DNA of 64,000 bases from Amorphoplanes friuliensis DSM 7358 (GCF_000494755.1 NC_022657.1:4936001-5000000); one strand, 5' to 3'; positions 41,150 through 49,890 are shown, numbered from the stretch's first letter. A program made the numbers and translations. Notes: generated from the sequence alone by a model not told the origin.

Positions 41150-41822
41150 GGTGCTCCTCGACCCATTGTTCGAGCAGGCGACGGTCGAGCAGTTCCACCG
41201 ACCCGGGCGGCAGGCCCAGGGTGCGCTCGACGATCTCGGTGTAGACACTCACGACGGCGTCGACCGCCGGCCAGTCCGCCCGGTCCAGCAGCAGCCGCCC
41301 CGCCGCGTCGACCAGGTCCTGCACGAGGGTCACCAGCGCCGCAGCGACCGCTTCGGGACGATCGACCCGGAACACACCGGCGGCGGCCCCCTCGGCGAGG
41401 ATCGGTGCGAGCAACGGCCCGAACCGGCGGATCCCCGCCACCCGGGACCGCTGCATCACCACGGCATTGTCGTCGGAGTGCAGCACCCGCAGCGCCGCCA
41501 GGAACGCCCGGTCACAGATCCGGGCTCCGCACATGACCACCAGGCTGCCCCGGAGACGCTCCAGCGGCGGTTGCCCACCGTCCGACGCGACCGGCACAAG
41601 CTGACTTTCGTACGCGGTGATCACGCGGTCGATGAACGCGTCGAGCAGGGCAGGCTTGGAATCGAAGTAGTGGTAGAACGCGCCCTTGGAGATGGTCAGG
41701 TCGTCCAGCAGGTCCTGGACGGTCATCTGCTGATAGCCCTTGGTGGCGATCAGCCGATAGGCGGCGCTGATGATCGCGTCACGCCGGGCCGCGTGATCAC
41801 GCTCATTGACCGACCGAGCCAT
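41136..41822 (-). CDS. TetR-family regulator of the monooxygenase operon
   Basis: A 228-residue TetR protein. The helix-turn-helix reads TVQDLLDDLTISKGAFYHYFDSK (pieces, residues about 34-56), followed by the ligand domain. A 13-bp palindrome, ACCGACCGTCGGT (41836-41848), lies 14 bases upstream of the start and is the obvious autoregulatory operator. The stop overlaps the FAD monooxygenase start, so one promoter drives both. An aromatic substrate of the monooxygenase is the likely inducer, by inference. Confidence 0.9.
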   Translation of the reverse strand: MARSVNERDHAARRDAIISAAYRLIATKGYQQMTVQDLLDDLTISKGAFYHYFDSKPALLDAFIDRVITAYESQLVPVASDGGQPPLERLRGSLVVMCGARICDRAFLAALRVLHSDDNAVVMQRSRVAGIRRFGPLLAPILAEGAAAGVFRVDRPEAVAAALVTLVQDLVDAAGRLLLDRADWPAVDAVVSVYTEIVERTLGLPPGSVELLDRRLLEQWVEEHHGSE

Positions 41823-41835
41823 CTCGCCTCCATAA

Positions 41836-41848
41836 ACCGACCGTCGGT
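41836..41848. promoter_or_regulatory. ACCGACCGTCGGT palindrome, TetR operator
   Basis: A perfect 6-1-6 palindrome within an AT-richer promoter stretch (ATAAACC...TCTATTTATAG) just upstream of the TetR gene. ACCGAC-N-GTCGGT sites are common upstream of TetR genes. Its edge is overlapped by the stop of the phosphotransferase gene at 41849. Confidence 0.7.
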
Positions 41849-42892
41849 CTATTTATAGCACCTGGCACCGATGGCCCGGGACGGACGTCCGTCTCGAGAT
41901 CGAACGTCCGGCCGGCGGCTGAGGTCGAGCGCTGACGCTCCCCACCCGGTCGGGTCGGCGCCGGGTGGCACCATCTCCAGTGCCTGCCAGAGCAGGAGGA
42001 TGTCCAGCCACTCCCCCTCGGCCGGAGTCAGCGGGCGCTCGGACTCGTAACCGGCGACGAACTCCTCGTGCACCTCGGCCGGCGCCGGCCCCCAGTTGTG
42101 GTAGCGGGTGCCGAGCAGGACCGCCGCGCGGGCCAGTTCGAACAGCGGGGGCTCGCGCCGGGCTTCCTCGAAGTCGAGAATCGCGACGATCTCACCGCCC
42201 TTGCACAGGATGTTGGCGGAGCGGAAGTCGAAGTGGACAAGCTGCGCCGGGAACCGCCCCGGTGGCGCGCCGGCGACCCGCTCGCGCAGCGTGCTGCGGA
42301 CCTCCGGCAGGTGATCGGCGCTGGAGGCGAGCCAGCCGGTGATGCGGTCCTCGAACGGCAGGGGCGAGAGTGCGGCGCCGGGGATCCGATCGGCGTCCGG
42401 GTAGACCGCCAGCGCGTCCTGCAACCGGGCCAGAGCAGCGCCGGCCGTCCGCACCCGACCGGGATCGCGGGTGTCGAGAAGGTCACCGGTGATCTCCCGC
42501 TGAACGCCGATCGAGACAAGACCGGCCTCGACCTGGAGGCGACCGTCCCGTGCCGGAACCGGCGCCGAGACCGGCAGCCCGCGGTCGTGGAGCCAGCCCG
42601 TGAGCCGTGCCGTCTCCGCCAGCCGCGGGAATCGATCGGGAATCACCGACCACTTCACGAGCAGCCGCCCGGACGATGTGGTGACCCAGGCCAGCGCGTT
42701 GCCGCCACTCATCACGATCCGCTCGCAGCGGTCGACCCGAACACCCCAGTGCTCGTCCACCGTGGCGGCAACCCAGCGGGCGGCCCCCGACCCGTCGGCA
42801 AACCCGAACCGTTCCTCGAGCACCTGACGGGAATCCCGGGGCTCCCACAACATCTCCAGCACCGGCGCCTGCGACTCGACCATGCGGTCCAT
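41849..42892 (-). CDS. Aminoglycoside-phosphotransferase-family kinase-like protein
   Basis: A 347-residue complete APH-fold protein. The N-lobe has SGGNALAWVTTSSGRLLVKW with the ATP-binding Lys. The C-lobe has catalytic HFDFRSANIL (H-x-D-x4-N) and metal-binding DFE in ILDFEEARREPP. It phosphorylates a hydroxyl on a small molecule such as an antibiotic, sugar or amine; the substrate is not readable. The start at 42892 (or 42883) gives the expected N-terminus. It runs up to the TetR promoter with its stop touching the TetR operator. Unlike the fragment at 19230, both lobes are present. Confidence 0.8.
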   Translation of the reverse strand: MDRMVESQAPVLEMLWEPRDSRQVLEERFGFADGSGAARWVAATVDEHWGVRVDRCERIVMSGGNALAWVTTSSGRLLVKWSVIPDRFPRLAETARLTGWLHDRGLPVSAPVPARDGRLQVEAGLVSIGVQREITGDLLDTRDPGRVRTAGAALARLQDALAVYPDADRIPGAALSPLPFEDRITGWLASSADHLPEVRSTLRERVAGAPPGRFPAQLVHFDFRSANILCKGGEIVAILDFEEARREPPLFELARAAVLLGTRYHNWGPAPAEVHEEFVAGYESERPLTPAEGEWLDILLLWQALEMVPPGADPTGWGASALDLSRRPDVRSRDGRPSRAIGARCYK

Positions 42893-43020
42893 CCCATCAC
42901 CAGCCGGAGGAACGCCCGCGGCGTGGTCACGTTATCCCTACCAACTCCTGAGGACTTAGCACTCCTGAGCTGCGCCTCCCTGATCCGTACCGTTCTGGGC
43001 AGCGGATCTAGGGGGAGACG

Positions 43021-43650
43021 ATGCTGGACCATCTTCTGGGGTTGACCTCATCCCCGTGGCTCTATCTCATCGTGCTGGTGGTGGTGGCTGTCGACGGGTT
43101 CATCCCCGTCGTGCCGTCCGAGACGGTGGTCATCGGGCTCGGTGCGCTGTCGGCGAACGGTTCGCCGAACGTGGTGGCGCTCGCGGCGGCGGTCGTGGCC
43201 GGCAGCATGATCGGCGACCGGATCTCCTACGGTCTCGGGGGCCGGGCCGGTGGGCGGATGACCACCGGCAAGCTCGCGACGGCCAAGGACAAGGCCCAGC
43301 GAGCCCTCAGACGGCACGACGGCGCTGCGATCCTGGTCGGCCGGTTCCTCCCGTACGGGCGCACGGCCACCACCCTGACCTCAGGATCGATGGCTCTGCC
43401 GATGGGCCGCTTCCGGCTGTTCACCGCACTGGCCGGCACGGCCTGGGCGATCTACACCATCGGTCTGGGCCGGCTCGGTGGTGCGGCGTTCGCCGGGTCG
43501 CCGCTGCTGGGCACGATCGCCGGGCTGGCGTTCGGCATGAGCCTGGCCGGCGTGTGCGCGCTCGTCGAGAAGCGGCGGAGGGGCGCACCCGGCGCCAAAA
43601 GCGACCGATACGATCTCCCGGAACGGTCCGCAGCTGCCGCCTGGAAGTGA
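43021..43650 (+). CDS. DedA-family (VTT domain) membrane protein
   Basis: A 209-residue protein with about four to five membrane segments. DGFIPVVPSETVVIGLGAL is the first re-entrant motif, GSMIGDRISYGLGGRAG the conserved Gly-Asp segment, and VGRFLPYGRTATTLTSGSMAL the second motif with the family Arg-x3-Pro. DedA proteins move undecaprenyl-phosphate or other lipids across the membrane. A G-rich ribosome site lies before ATG 43021. A 9-bp direct repeat ACTCCTGAG (42944 and 42961) lies in its promoter region. A STAS protein gene follows ten bases later. Confidence 0.88.
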   Translation: MLDHLLGLTSSPWLYLIVLVVVAVDGFIPVVPSETVVIGLGALSANGSPNVVALAAAVVAGSMIGDRISYGLGGRAGGRMTTGKLATAKDKAQRALRRHDGAAILVGRFLPYGRTATTLTSGSMALPMGRFRLFTALAGTAWAIYTIGLGRLGGAAFAGSPLLGTIAGLAFGMSLAGVCALVEKRRRGAPGAKSDRYDLPERSAAAAWK

Positions 43651-43659
43651 GTCACGCAC

Positions 43660-43983
43660 GTGTCCTTCGACTGCACCATCGAGCGGGTGGGTTCCACCAT
43701 CACCGTCGTTCCCGAGGGCGACATCGGCGTGGAGACCGTCGATGCGATGCGGGAAGTGCTGCGGCAGGCGGTGGCCAGCCTCGACGGCGGCCACATCGAC
43801 GTCGACATGCGCTCGGTCACGTTCCTCGACTCGACCGGGCTCGGCATGATCGTGGCCGCCCGCCGGGCCGCCGCGGCCAAGGGCATCGAGCTCACGGTCA
43901 GCGAGCCCGGCCCGGTCGTCAACATGGTGCTGCAGATCGCGGGTCTCGACAGTGTGCTGGTGCGCAAGGCCGACGACAGCTGA
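43660..43983 (+). CDS. STAS-domain anti-sigma factor antagonist
   Basis: A 107-residue SpoIIAA-like protein. VVPEGDIGVETVDAMREVL opens the fold, and VTFLDSTGLGMIVAARR holds the phosphorylatable Ser (about residue 60). When unphosphorylated such proteins bind an anti-sigma kinase and free its sigma factor. No kinase is encoded nearby, so the partner is elsewhere. GTG 43660 lies ten bases after the DedA stop on the same strand, suggesting an operon. It converges on the CPBP protease gene with six bases between. Confidence 0.9.
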   Translation: MSFDCTIERVGSTITVVPEGDIGVETVDAMREVLRQAVASLDGGHIDVDMRSVTFLDSTGLGMIVAARRAAAAKGIELTVSEPGPVVNMVLQIAGLDSVLVRKADDS

Positions 43984-43989
43984 TTCCGC

Positions 43990-44706
43990 CTACTGCTGGA
44001 TGAGGGCGGGCAGCACCAGCACCATCGTCGTCGACCAGGTGATGTGGGTCAGGATCGGCGCAAGGATGCCACCGGACGCCCGCCGTTGCAGACCCAGGAC
44101 CAGACCGAGCAGGAACGCGGCGAAGACCAGCATCGGGTTGCCGGTCGCCATGGTGGCCGCGGCGTAGACGACGGTGGAGATCAGGACGGCGTGACGGCGC
44201 CCGATCGCCGCGAACAGGGCGCCGCGGAAGAAGACCTCCTCGGCCACGCCGTTGAGCAGGGTGACCGCCACGATCGGCACCAGGGCGCCGTAACGGGCGT
44301 GGGCCAGGACGCTGTTGACGAGCTCACGCAGCGGCGGCACCTCACGGACGACGAGCGAGCCCACCACAAAAACAGCGCCCAGCACCAGCCCGGTGAGGAT
44401 CGGGGTGACGATCGGGCGGCGCAGCCGGTCCCGGAACGGGATGTGGCCCAGGTGCAGCGGCCCGGACAGCAGCGCCCCGGCGACCCAGGTCAGCGCGACG
44501 AGCACGGTGAGCAGGTAGAAGACGTCGTCGCCCGGGCGTACCGACAGGGAGATCCCGAGGAGGACGGCGCCGGCGATCAGGGTGACCACGACGACGATGC
44601 GCCGCCGGCGGAACTCCTGGTCCGTCTGCTGATGGTCGCGCTCGACCTGATCGATCAGCGAGGGCGCCACGGCACGTCTGGCGCGGGCCAGCCACGGCGA
44701 GGTCAT
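43990..44706 (-). CDS. CPBP-family intramembrane metalloprotease
   Basis: A 238-residue membrane protein with about six to seven spans. It has the family motifs: EEVFFRG (E-E-x3-R, residues about 150-156), and a later FAAFLLGLVLGLQRR and THITWS His motif. These are glutamate-type CAAX/bacteriocin-processing-like proteases acting within the membrane. Its start (ATG 44706) overlaps the stop of the upstream NAD-binding protein gene by four bases, so they are translated together. Substrate unknown. Confidence 0.88.
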   Translation of the reverse strand: MTSPWLARARRAVAPSLIDQVERDHQQTDQEFRRRRIVVVVTLIAGAVLLGISLSVRPGDDVFYLLTVLVALTWVAGALLSGPLHLGHIPFRDRLRRPIVTPILTGLVLGAVFVVGSLVVREVPPLRELVNSVLAHARYGALVPIVAVTLLNGVAEEVFFRGALFAAIGRRHAVLISTVVYAAATMATGNPMLVFAAFLLGLVLGLQRRASGGILAPILTHITWSTTMVLVLPALIQQ

Positions 44707-45623
44707 CGTGCAGCCCGGACCTGGTCGTTCCCGGCGGCCCGGGCACGATCGGCCAGGGCGAGCCGCACCGCCTCGTCGTACCCGATGGGCGTTCCCGGCA
44801 CGAGCCGGGTGATGGCGTCGTCGTTGACGACCACCTCGGTGGTCATCGAGTCGACGAGGTTGCGGGCAGTCGCCGAGTCGACATCCGTGACGAACCGCAG
44901 CCACGCCGACGACAACCGCGGTGTGAGCAGCGGCACGGTCAGGTTCGGCAGGCGGCTGTGCCTAATCCGGGCCACCCGCTGCAGCATGTCGATGTACCGC
45001 AGCACCTCCGGCCCGCCGATCTCGTAGGTGCGGCCGCGGGCCTCGACCGGCTCCAGGACTCCCACCAGGTAGCGGACCGCGTCCGGGAGGGCGATCGGTT
45101 GCGTCCGGGTGCGTACCCATCGGGGGGTGACCATCGCCGGCAGGCGGTCGGCGAGCTGGCGGGTCATCTCCCAGGAGATGCCGCCGTGACCGATGACCAC
45201 CGCGGCGCGCAGCACGGTCACCGGCACCGCACCGGCCCTGAGGATCGTCTCGACCTCACGCCGCGACCGCAGATGCGCCGAGAGTTTCCCGGTGTTGGAG
45301 CCGAGACCACCGAGGTAGATCAGCCGCTCCACGCCGGCGGCGGCCGCCGCCTCGGCGAAGTTGCGGGCGGCATCGGCGTCGCGCTGCTCGAAGTCGTCCG
45401 ACCCCAGCGAATGAACCAGGTAGTAGGCCACGTCGACCCCGGCGAACGCCGCCGCCAGACTGCCTGGATCGGACACGTCGGCCTCGACCGGCTCACCCGC
45501 ACCGTGGTAATCCCGGGGGTGCCGGGTCATGGCACGCACCCGGTAGCCCTCCTCGACCAGGCGCGTCGCCACATGGGAACCGATGAAACCGGACGCACCA
45601 CTCACCAGAACTGTCTTGGTCAC
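44703..45623 (-). CDS. NAD(P)-binding epimerase/NmrA-like protein
   Basis: A 306-residue extended-SDR-like protein. VSGASGFIGSHVATRL is the Rossmann motif and VEADVSDPGSLAAAF the acidic loop. AYYLVHSLGS and the C-terminal half resemble the NDUFA9/YbjT-like group of atypical SDRs, which often act in membrane-related or ubiquinone-associated roles. Position 103 onward (LIYLGGLGSN) lacks the usual catalytic Tyr-x3-Lys, as in that group. It overlaps the CPBP protease gene by four bases. Function not known. Confidence 0.82.
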   Translation of the reverse strand: MTKTVLVSGASGFIGSHVATRLVEEGYRVRAMTRHPRDYHGAGEPVEADVSDPGSLAAAFAGVDVAYYLVHSLGSDDFEQRDADAARNFAEAAAAAGVERLIYLGGLGSNTGKLSAHLRSRREVETILRAGAVPVTVLRAAVVIGHGGISWEMTRQLADRLPAMVTPRWVRTRTQPIALPDAVRYLVGVLEPVEARGRTYEIGGPEVLRYIDMLQRVARIRHSRLPNLTVPLLTPRLSSAWLRFVTDVDSATARNLVDSMTTEVVVNDDAITRLVPGTPIGYDEAVRLALADRARAAGNDQVRAAR

Positions 45624-45712
45624 GCGGTTCTACTACCCCCGATGCCGCCTGGACCCACCCGCACGCCGCCAGGCTCACACCGGCAAATCTTCCCGGCGTG
45701 CCGGCGACCGTG

Positions 45713-46315
45713 TCAGCGGCGCAGCAGCTCGCGCGGCAGAACCGCGTTGAGCCAGGCCTCCGACTTGTCGAGCGACCAGCCGAGGTCGTCCGTGCGGATG
45801 AAGTAGGCCGCGTTGCACAGGTGGAGCCACAGGATGTCGGCGGCCTCGGCTGCGTCCACGCCGTCACGAAGTGCACCCAGCGCTGCCAGGCGCTCGGCGG
45901 TCAGGCGCATACCGTTGCGCAGCCCCGCGTGGGCGATCTCCATGCTTTCGCGGACCGCCGGCTCCTGGGGAGCCGCGGCGACGACCTGACGCATCAGTGC
46001 CGACCACTGCCCGAACTTGGTCCGGGACACGCCGACGACCTGCGCGATCAGGCGTTCCGGGTCGGTGGCGGCCTCGATCTCCGCGAAGATGCGGGCGTTC
46101 TCGTCCGAGGTCACGGCCGACTCGATGAGCGTGCGGAGCAGGCCGTTCTTGCCGCCGCCGACGGCGTAGACCGTGGCCGGGGCGACCCGCGCGGCGGCGG
46201 CGATCTGCTCGACCCTCGTCGCGAAGTAGCCCTGGTCCGTGAACAGGGACCGGGCCGCTTCCAGGATGGCCCGGCGGGTCTGGTCGGCGTACTCGGCTCG
46301 GCGGGCGGACGGCAT
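45713..46315 (-). CDS. TetR-family regulator
   Basis: A 200-residue TetR protein. MPSARRAEYADQTRRAILEAA opens the first helix (shown to 20 residues in parts) and VEQIAAAARVAPATVYAVGG is the helix-turn-helix. ATG 46315 is the most natural start; ATG 46327 and GTG upstream are possible. A perfect 12-bp palindrome AGAGTGCACTCT (46354-46365) lies between it and the divergent esterase gene at 46386, which suggests that it controls both genes. Confidence 0.88.
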   Translation of the reverse strand: MPSARRAEYADQTRRAILEAARSLFTDQGYFATRVEQIAAAARVAPATVYAVGGGKNGLLRTLIESAVTSDENARIFAEIEAATDPERLIAQVVGVSRTKFGQWSALMRQVVAAAPQEPAVRESMEIAHAGLRNGMRLTAERLAALGALRDGVDAAEAADILWLHLCNAAYFIRTDDLGWSLDKSEAWLNAVLPRELLRR

Positions 46316-46353
46316 GACGGTGATCATAGAGCCGAGAGCGTCATCCACTCGCT

Positions 46354-46365
46354 AGAGTGCACTCT
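46354..46365. promoter_or_regulatory. AGAGTGCACTCT palindrome, TetR operator candidate
   Basis: A perfect 12-bp palindrome, 39 bases from the TetR start and 20 bases from the start of the divergent alpha/beta hydrolase. Overlaps the probable promoter of the hydrolase. Confidence 0.6.
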
Positions 46366-46385
46366 GATCAACTCATGGAGGTCCG

Positions 46386-47084
46386 ATGCACTTCGTTTTC
46401 ATCCCCGGCGCCTGGCACGGCGGATGGTCCTGGCATCCGGTGGGGCACCGCGTGCGCGAGGCCGGCCACGGCGCCACCGCGCTGACCATGCCCGGCCTGA
46501 GCCTCGGCGACGACCCGGCCGGCCTGTCGCTGGACGACGCCGTCGACCACATCGTCACCGCTGTCGAATGTCGCGACCTGCGCGAAGTTGTCCTGGTCGG
46601 CCACAGCTGGGGCGGCATCCCGATCACCGGCGCCGCCCATCGGCTGCGTGACCGGCTCGCCGGCATCAGCTACTTCAGCGCCTTCATCCCCCGGCGCGGC
46701 GAGTCGATGGCCCGGGCGATGGGGCCGATGGAGGGTTTCCTCACGGACACCATCGCCGCCTCGCCGGACCGCACCATCGGGCTGGACTTCCCCACCTTCC
46801 AGCAGGGACTCATGCCCGGCGAACCCGAGGCGGTGCAGCGGCTCGTCTACGACCAGCTGATGCCTCAGCCCGGCGGCTACATGCTCGACGCGCTGGACCT
46901 GCCCGGTGTGGAGACGCTCGGCCTGCCCATCACCTACGTCCTGGCCGAGAACGACATCTCCCTGGCCGCCCCCGGGACCGAACTCGCCGCCCGGGTCGGC
47001 GTGCAGCCGGTCCTGGTTCCCGGCGGCCACGAAGCCCTCCTGACCAGCCCGGACGAGGTGGCCAAGGCACTCCTGGCCGGGTGA
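46386..47084 (+). CDS. Alpha/beta hydrolase (methyl-ketone/salicylate-esterase-like)
   Basis: A 232-residue compact hydrolase. HFVFIPGAWHGGWSWHPVG has the oxyanion region, GHSWGG the nucleophile Ser (about residue 76), and GGHEALL the catalytic His. The short form without a large lid resembles the plant methyl-esterase/EstC-like group. It has no signal peptide. It is controlled by the divergent TetR and the AGAGTGCACTCT palindrome, in all likelihood. It is of the same type as the hydrolase at 61646, which also faces a TetR gene. Confidence 0.88.
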   Translation: MHFVFIPGAWHGGWSWHPVGHRVREAGHGATALTMPGLSLGDDPAGLSLDDAVDHIVTAVECRDLREVVLVGHSWGGIPITGAAHRLRDRLAGISYFSAFIPRRGESMARAMGPMEGFLTDTIAASPDRTIGLDFPTFQQGLMPGEPEAVQRLVYDQLMPQPGGYMLDALDLPGVETLGLPITYVLAENDISLAAPGTELAARVGVQPVLVPGGHEALLTSPDEVAKALLAG

Positions 47085-47153
47085 TCTCTCAGAAGTCGCG
47101 CAGGCCTCGGAGTTTCACGACCGCTCCCGGTCCCCGCTGAATAGGCTTCGACG

Positions 47154-47411
47154 GTGACTGACGCACGTGGCGGGTCCGTCCGAAAACCGCATCCCACTCA
47201 CCGTTGCCCGGTGTGCGGCGAGCCTCTCTCGCTCAATGCAGTGGGCACTCAGACTCGCGACGAGTCGGATGAGTTGCTCCCCGCGCGGGAGTTCCGGCGT
47301 TGCGTGCAATGCCTTTCGCTGGCCACGCGCCGGCGATCGGCAACGAAGTGGGACATCGCCGACGACCCCGAGCTGCTCGAACGACTGCGCTTCCCCCTTT
47401 CCCAGCTGTAG
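47154..47411 (+). CDS. Small zinc-ribbon-like protein
   Basis: An 85-residue protein with two CxxC pairs, CPVC (about 18-21) and CVQC (about 50-53), spaced as in a zinc ribbon, and a final helix of charged residues. No named family is recognised. GTG 47154 is the likely start; the ribosome site is weak. It sits alone between the esterase and the end of the MOSC-reductase gene, to which it converges. It may be a nucleic-acid- or protein-binding adaptor. Confidence 0.55.
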   Translation: MTDARGGSVRKPHPTHRCPVCGEPLSLNAVGTQTRDESDELLPAREFRRCVQCLSLATRRRSATKWDIADDPELLERLRFPLSQL

Positions 47412-47426
47412 TGGACCGACGATCCC

Positions 47427-49157
47427 TCAGAGGTCGAGCACCACCGGGCCGGTGGGTCGGGAGGAGCAGATCAGGACGGTGCCGTCGGCGGGCGGGTCGG
47501 CGGGTTCGGGGTCGTAACGGACCTCGCCCGCCAGCAGCCCGCTCTCGCAGTTGTGACAGACGCTGGCGCGGCACGACCAGCGCACCGGGACGTCGCACGC
47601 CTCGGCCAGGTCGAGCAGGCTGCCGTAGCCGTCCTGCCACGGAACGGACAGGCCGCTGCGGGCGAAGGACACGTCGGGCCCGGTGCCGGGCGGGCCGGCG
47701 GGCGGATGTGGCGGCCCGGCCCGGGTCGCGGCGATCCCGGGTGTCAGCGCCGCCTGCGCACCGAACACCTCGGTGTGGATCCGCGCAACACCGGCCGTGA
47801 CGAGCGCCGCCGTCACCTCCTGGAGGAAAGCCGCCGGGCCGCAGACGTACGCGTCAGCATCGGCCGGGAGGTCGAGCCCGGTCAGCAGTTCCGCGGACAG
47901 GTGGCCGGTCGCGGTGAAGTCGTCACCCGGGTCCGGGCGGCTCAGGCACACCAGCGACCGTGGTGACGGGAGGCGTTCGAGGAGCGCAGCCGATTCCGCG
48001 GCGAACGGGCGGGCAGCCTCGCTGCGGGCGGCCTGGATCCACCACACCGGCCGGTCGGACTTCTCGGCGGCCAGTGCGTGCAGCATGGCCAGCACCGGGG
48101 TGGCGCCGACACCACCGCTGACCAGCAGCACGGGAGCCGTACCGGTGGCGAGGGTGAAGGTGCCGCGGGGTGCGGCGGCCTCCAGCAGCGAGCCGGCCCG
48201 GAGCCGCGCGTCCAGGTACGTGCTGGCGGCGCCGTGGTCCTCCCGTTTGACGCTGATCCTGTACTGATCGGCGCCGGGCGCCCCGGACAGGGAGTAGCTG
48301 CGGATCAGCGGTGCGGCGTCCGGGCCGGGCTGTACGCGTACCGTGAGGAACTGGCCCGGAAGCGCTCGGGGCAGAGGGGCGCCGGAGGGGTCGGCCAGCA
48401 GGATCGACGAGATCGTCGTGCTCTCCGGGACGACGGCGGTCACCCGCAGCGGGCGGAAGCCCGGCCAGGCCGGCGGTGGTGCCGTCGCGACCAGGCCGAC
48501 GTTGCCGGGTGTGCCGGGCGCCCCGGCCATCGCCCGGAACGACGCCTGCCAGCCGGGGCTCAGCGCCGGGATCCGCAGCGCCCGCTCGACGTCCGCGGGT
48601 GCGTGGCCGGGCAGGTAGAGCAGCGCGTCCACCTCGGCGACCGTCATGCGCTGCGGGCCGTCGGCGACCTTGATGATGTCGTCGCCGGCAGTCACCTCAC
48701 CCTCCTGGAGGACACGGAAGTAGAAGCCGGGGCGGTGGTGCTGCACGAGCAACGCCGGGATTCGCGGGTCCGCCATCCGGATGCCGACCCGGTAACAGGT
48801 GACCCGCGGCTGCGTCACCTCCAGCAGGGCCCCGCCGATGCGGTAGCGGTCACCGATGCAGACCTCGTCGTCGCCGAGCCCGTCGACGGTGAAGTTCTCG
48901 CCGAACTGCCCGTGGGTGAAGTCGTCGCGGTGCAGGAAGTCCTGCCAGTAGCGGTAGGAGTCGAGCTGGTAGACGAAGACCGCCCGCTGCTCGCCACCGT
49001 GGCCGCCGAGGTCACCCTGACCGTCTCCGTCGACGTTGAGCCTGCGTACGGTCACCGGGCCGTCGACCGGAGCCTTCCAGACGCCGGTGTGGACCGTGCG
49101 GCCCTGCCAGGACACGTTCCGGGGTCTGCCTACGTTGACCGATCGCAGAGTGCCCAT
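47427..49157 (-). CDS. MOSC - ferredoxin reductase - [2Fe-2S] ferredoxin fusion
   Basis: A 576-residue three-part protein. The N-terminal MOSC domain (about 1-165) has GGHGGEQRAVFVY and FGENFTVDGL and a Cys in TCYRVGIR that should hold molybdopterin. The middle (about 230-470) is an FAD/NAD oxidoreductase with RSYSLSG and LVSGGVGATPVLAML. The end (about 490-576) is a plant-type [2Fe-2S] ferredoxin with Cys in WSCRASVCHNCESG and LICSSR. The layout is a full electron path from NADH to a substrate through Mo or directly. It is the last gene of the six-gene operon, ten bases after the SDR. Confidence 0.92.
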   Translation of the reverse strand: MGTLRSVNVGRPRNVSWQGRTVHTGVWKAPVDGPVTVRRLNVDGDGQGDLGGHGGEQRAVFVYQLDSYRYWQDFLHRDDFTHGQFGENFTVDGLGDDEVCIGDRYRIGGALLEVTQPRVTCYRVGIRMADPRIPALLVQHHRPGFYFRVLQEGEVTAGDDIIKVADGPQRMTVAEVDALLYLPGHAPADVERALRIPALSPGWQASFRAMAGAPGTPGNVGLVATAPPPAWPGFRPLRVTAVVPESTTISSILLADPSGAPLPRALPGQFLTVRVQPGPDAAPLIRSYSLSGAPGADQYRISVKREDHGAASTYLDARLRAGSLLEAAAPRGTFTLATGTAPVLLVSGGVGATPVLAMLHALAAEKSDRPVWWIQAARSEAARPFAAESAALLERLPSPRSLVCLSRPDPGDDFTATGHLSAELLTGLDLPADADAYVCGPAAFLQEVTAALVTAGVARIHTEVFGAQAALTPGIAATRAGPPHPPAGPPGTGPDVSFARSGLSVPWQDGYGSLLDLAEACDVPVRWSCRASVCHNCESGLLAGEVRYDPEPADPPADGTVLICSSRPTGPVVLDL

Positions 49158-49167
49158 CGCCCGCTCC

Positions 49168-49890
49168 TCAGATGATCTGTTGTCCGCCGTCGACGTCGAA
49201 GGTCGCGCCGGTCAGCGCGGTGTTGACCATGAGGTGCACGGCGACCGCGGCGACATCGTCCGGCCCGACCACACGCCTGATCGGCAGCGTCTCACGGAGC
49301 TGGGCCCGCCGTGCGTCGAGTCCGTCGCCCAGCAGGGACGCGGACAGCGGCGTGTCCACAAAACCGGGCGCGATGAGGTTGACCCGGACCGGTGCGAGCT
49401 CCAGGGCCAGATTCTTGACCAGCGCGGGCATCCCGGCGGTCAGCAGCGAGATCACGCTGAGCCCGACGGCCGGACGCCTTCCGCCGGTGCCGCTGATGAA
49501 GAGCACGGTGCCGCCGGGCTGCACGGCGGTCGCCGCCAGCTGGGCCACGTCGAGGTACAGCTTCAAGTGATCGCCCACATGGCGGGCGGCCGCCGCGGTG
49601 TCGAGCTCGGCCAGCGGCGCGTACATCGGGCCGCTCCCACTGACCAGCACGTGGTTCACCGGCCCTGGCAGCGTACGGAAGAAGGTCCCGAGACGGCCGG
49701 AGTCGGTGGCGTCGAATGCGGCGTGACCGACCGCGCCGACGTCCTTGGCAGCTTCTTCGAGCCTGCTCCCGGTGCGGCCGGTGATGACAACACCGGCGCC
49801 CTCGGCGGTGGCGGCGCGGGCGGTGGCAAGGCCGATGCCGGCGCTGCCGCCGAGAACGACGACGGTCTGGCCGAGCAGGGAGCCGGTCAT
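49168..49890 (-). CDS. SDR-like oxidoreductase with non-canonical active site
   Basis: A 240-residue short-chain dehydrogenase fold. GGSAGIG is the cofactor motif and NLIAPGFVDTPLSASLLGD the C-terminal signature; the second strand has GRTGSRLEE. The usual catalytic Tyr-x3-Lys is replaced by a stretch VISLLTAGMPALVKNLALEL, with no Tyr. A known actinobacterial SDR group shares this. It overlaps the MFS gene by four bases (ATGA) and has GGAGGTG before ATG 49890. Part of the six-gene operon. Confidence 0.85.
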   Translation of the reverse strand: MTGSLLGQTVVVLGGSAGIGLATARAATAEGAGVVITGRTGSRLEEAAKDVGAVGHAAFDATDSGRLGTFFRTLPGPVNHVLVSGSGPMYAPLAELDTAAAARHVGDHLKLYLDVAQLAATAVQPGGTVLFISGTGGRRPAVGLSVISLLTAGMPALVKNLALELAPVRVNLIAPGFVDTPLSASLLGDGLDARRAQLRETLPIRRVVGPDDVAAVAVHLMVNTALTGATFDVDGGQQII

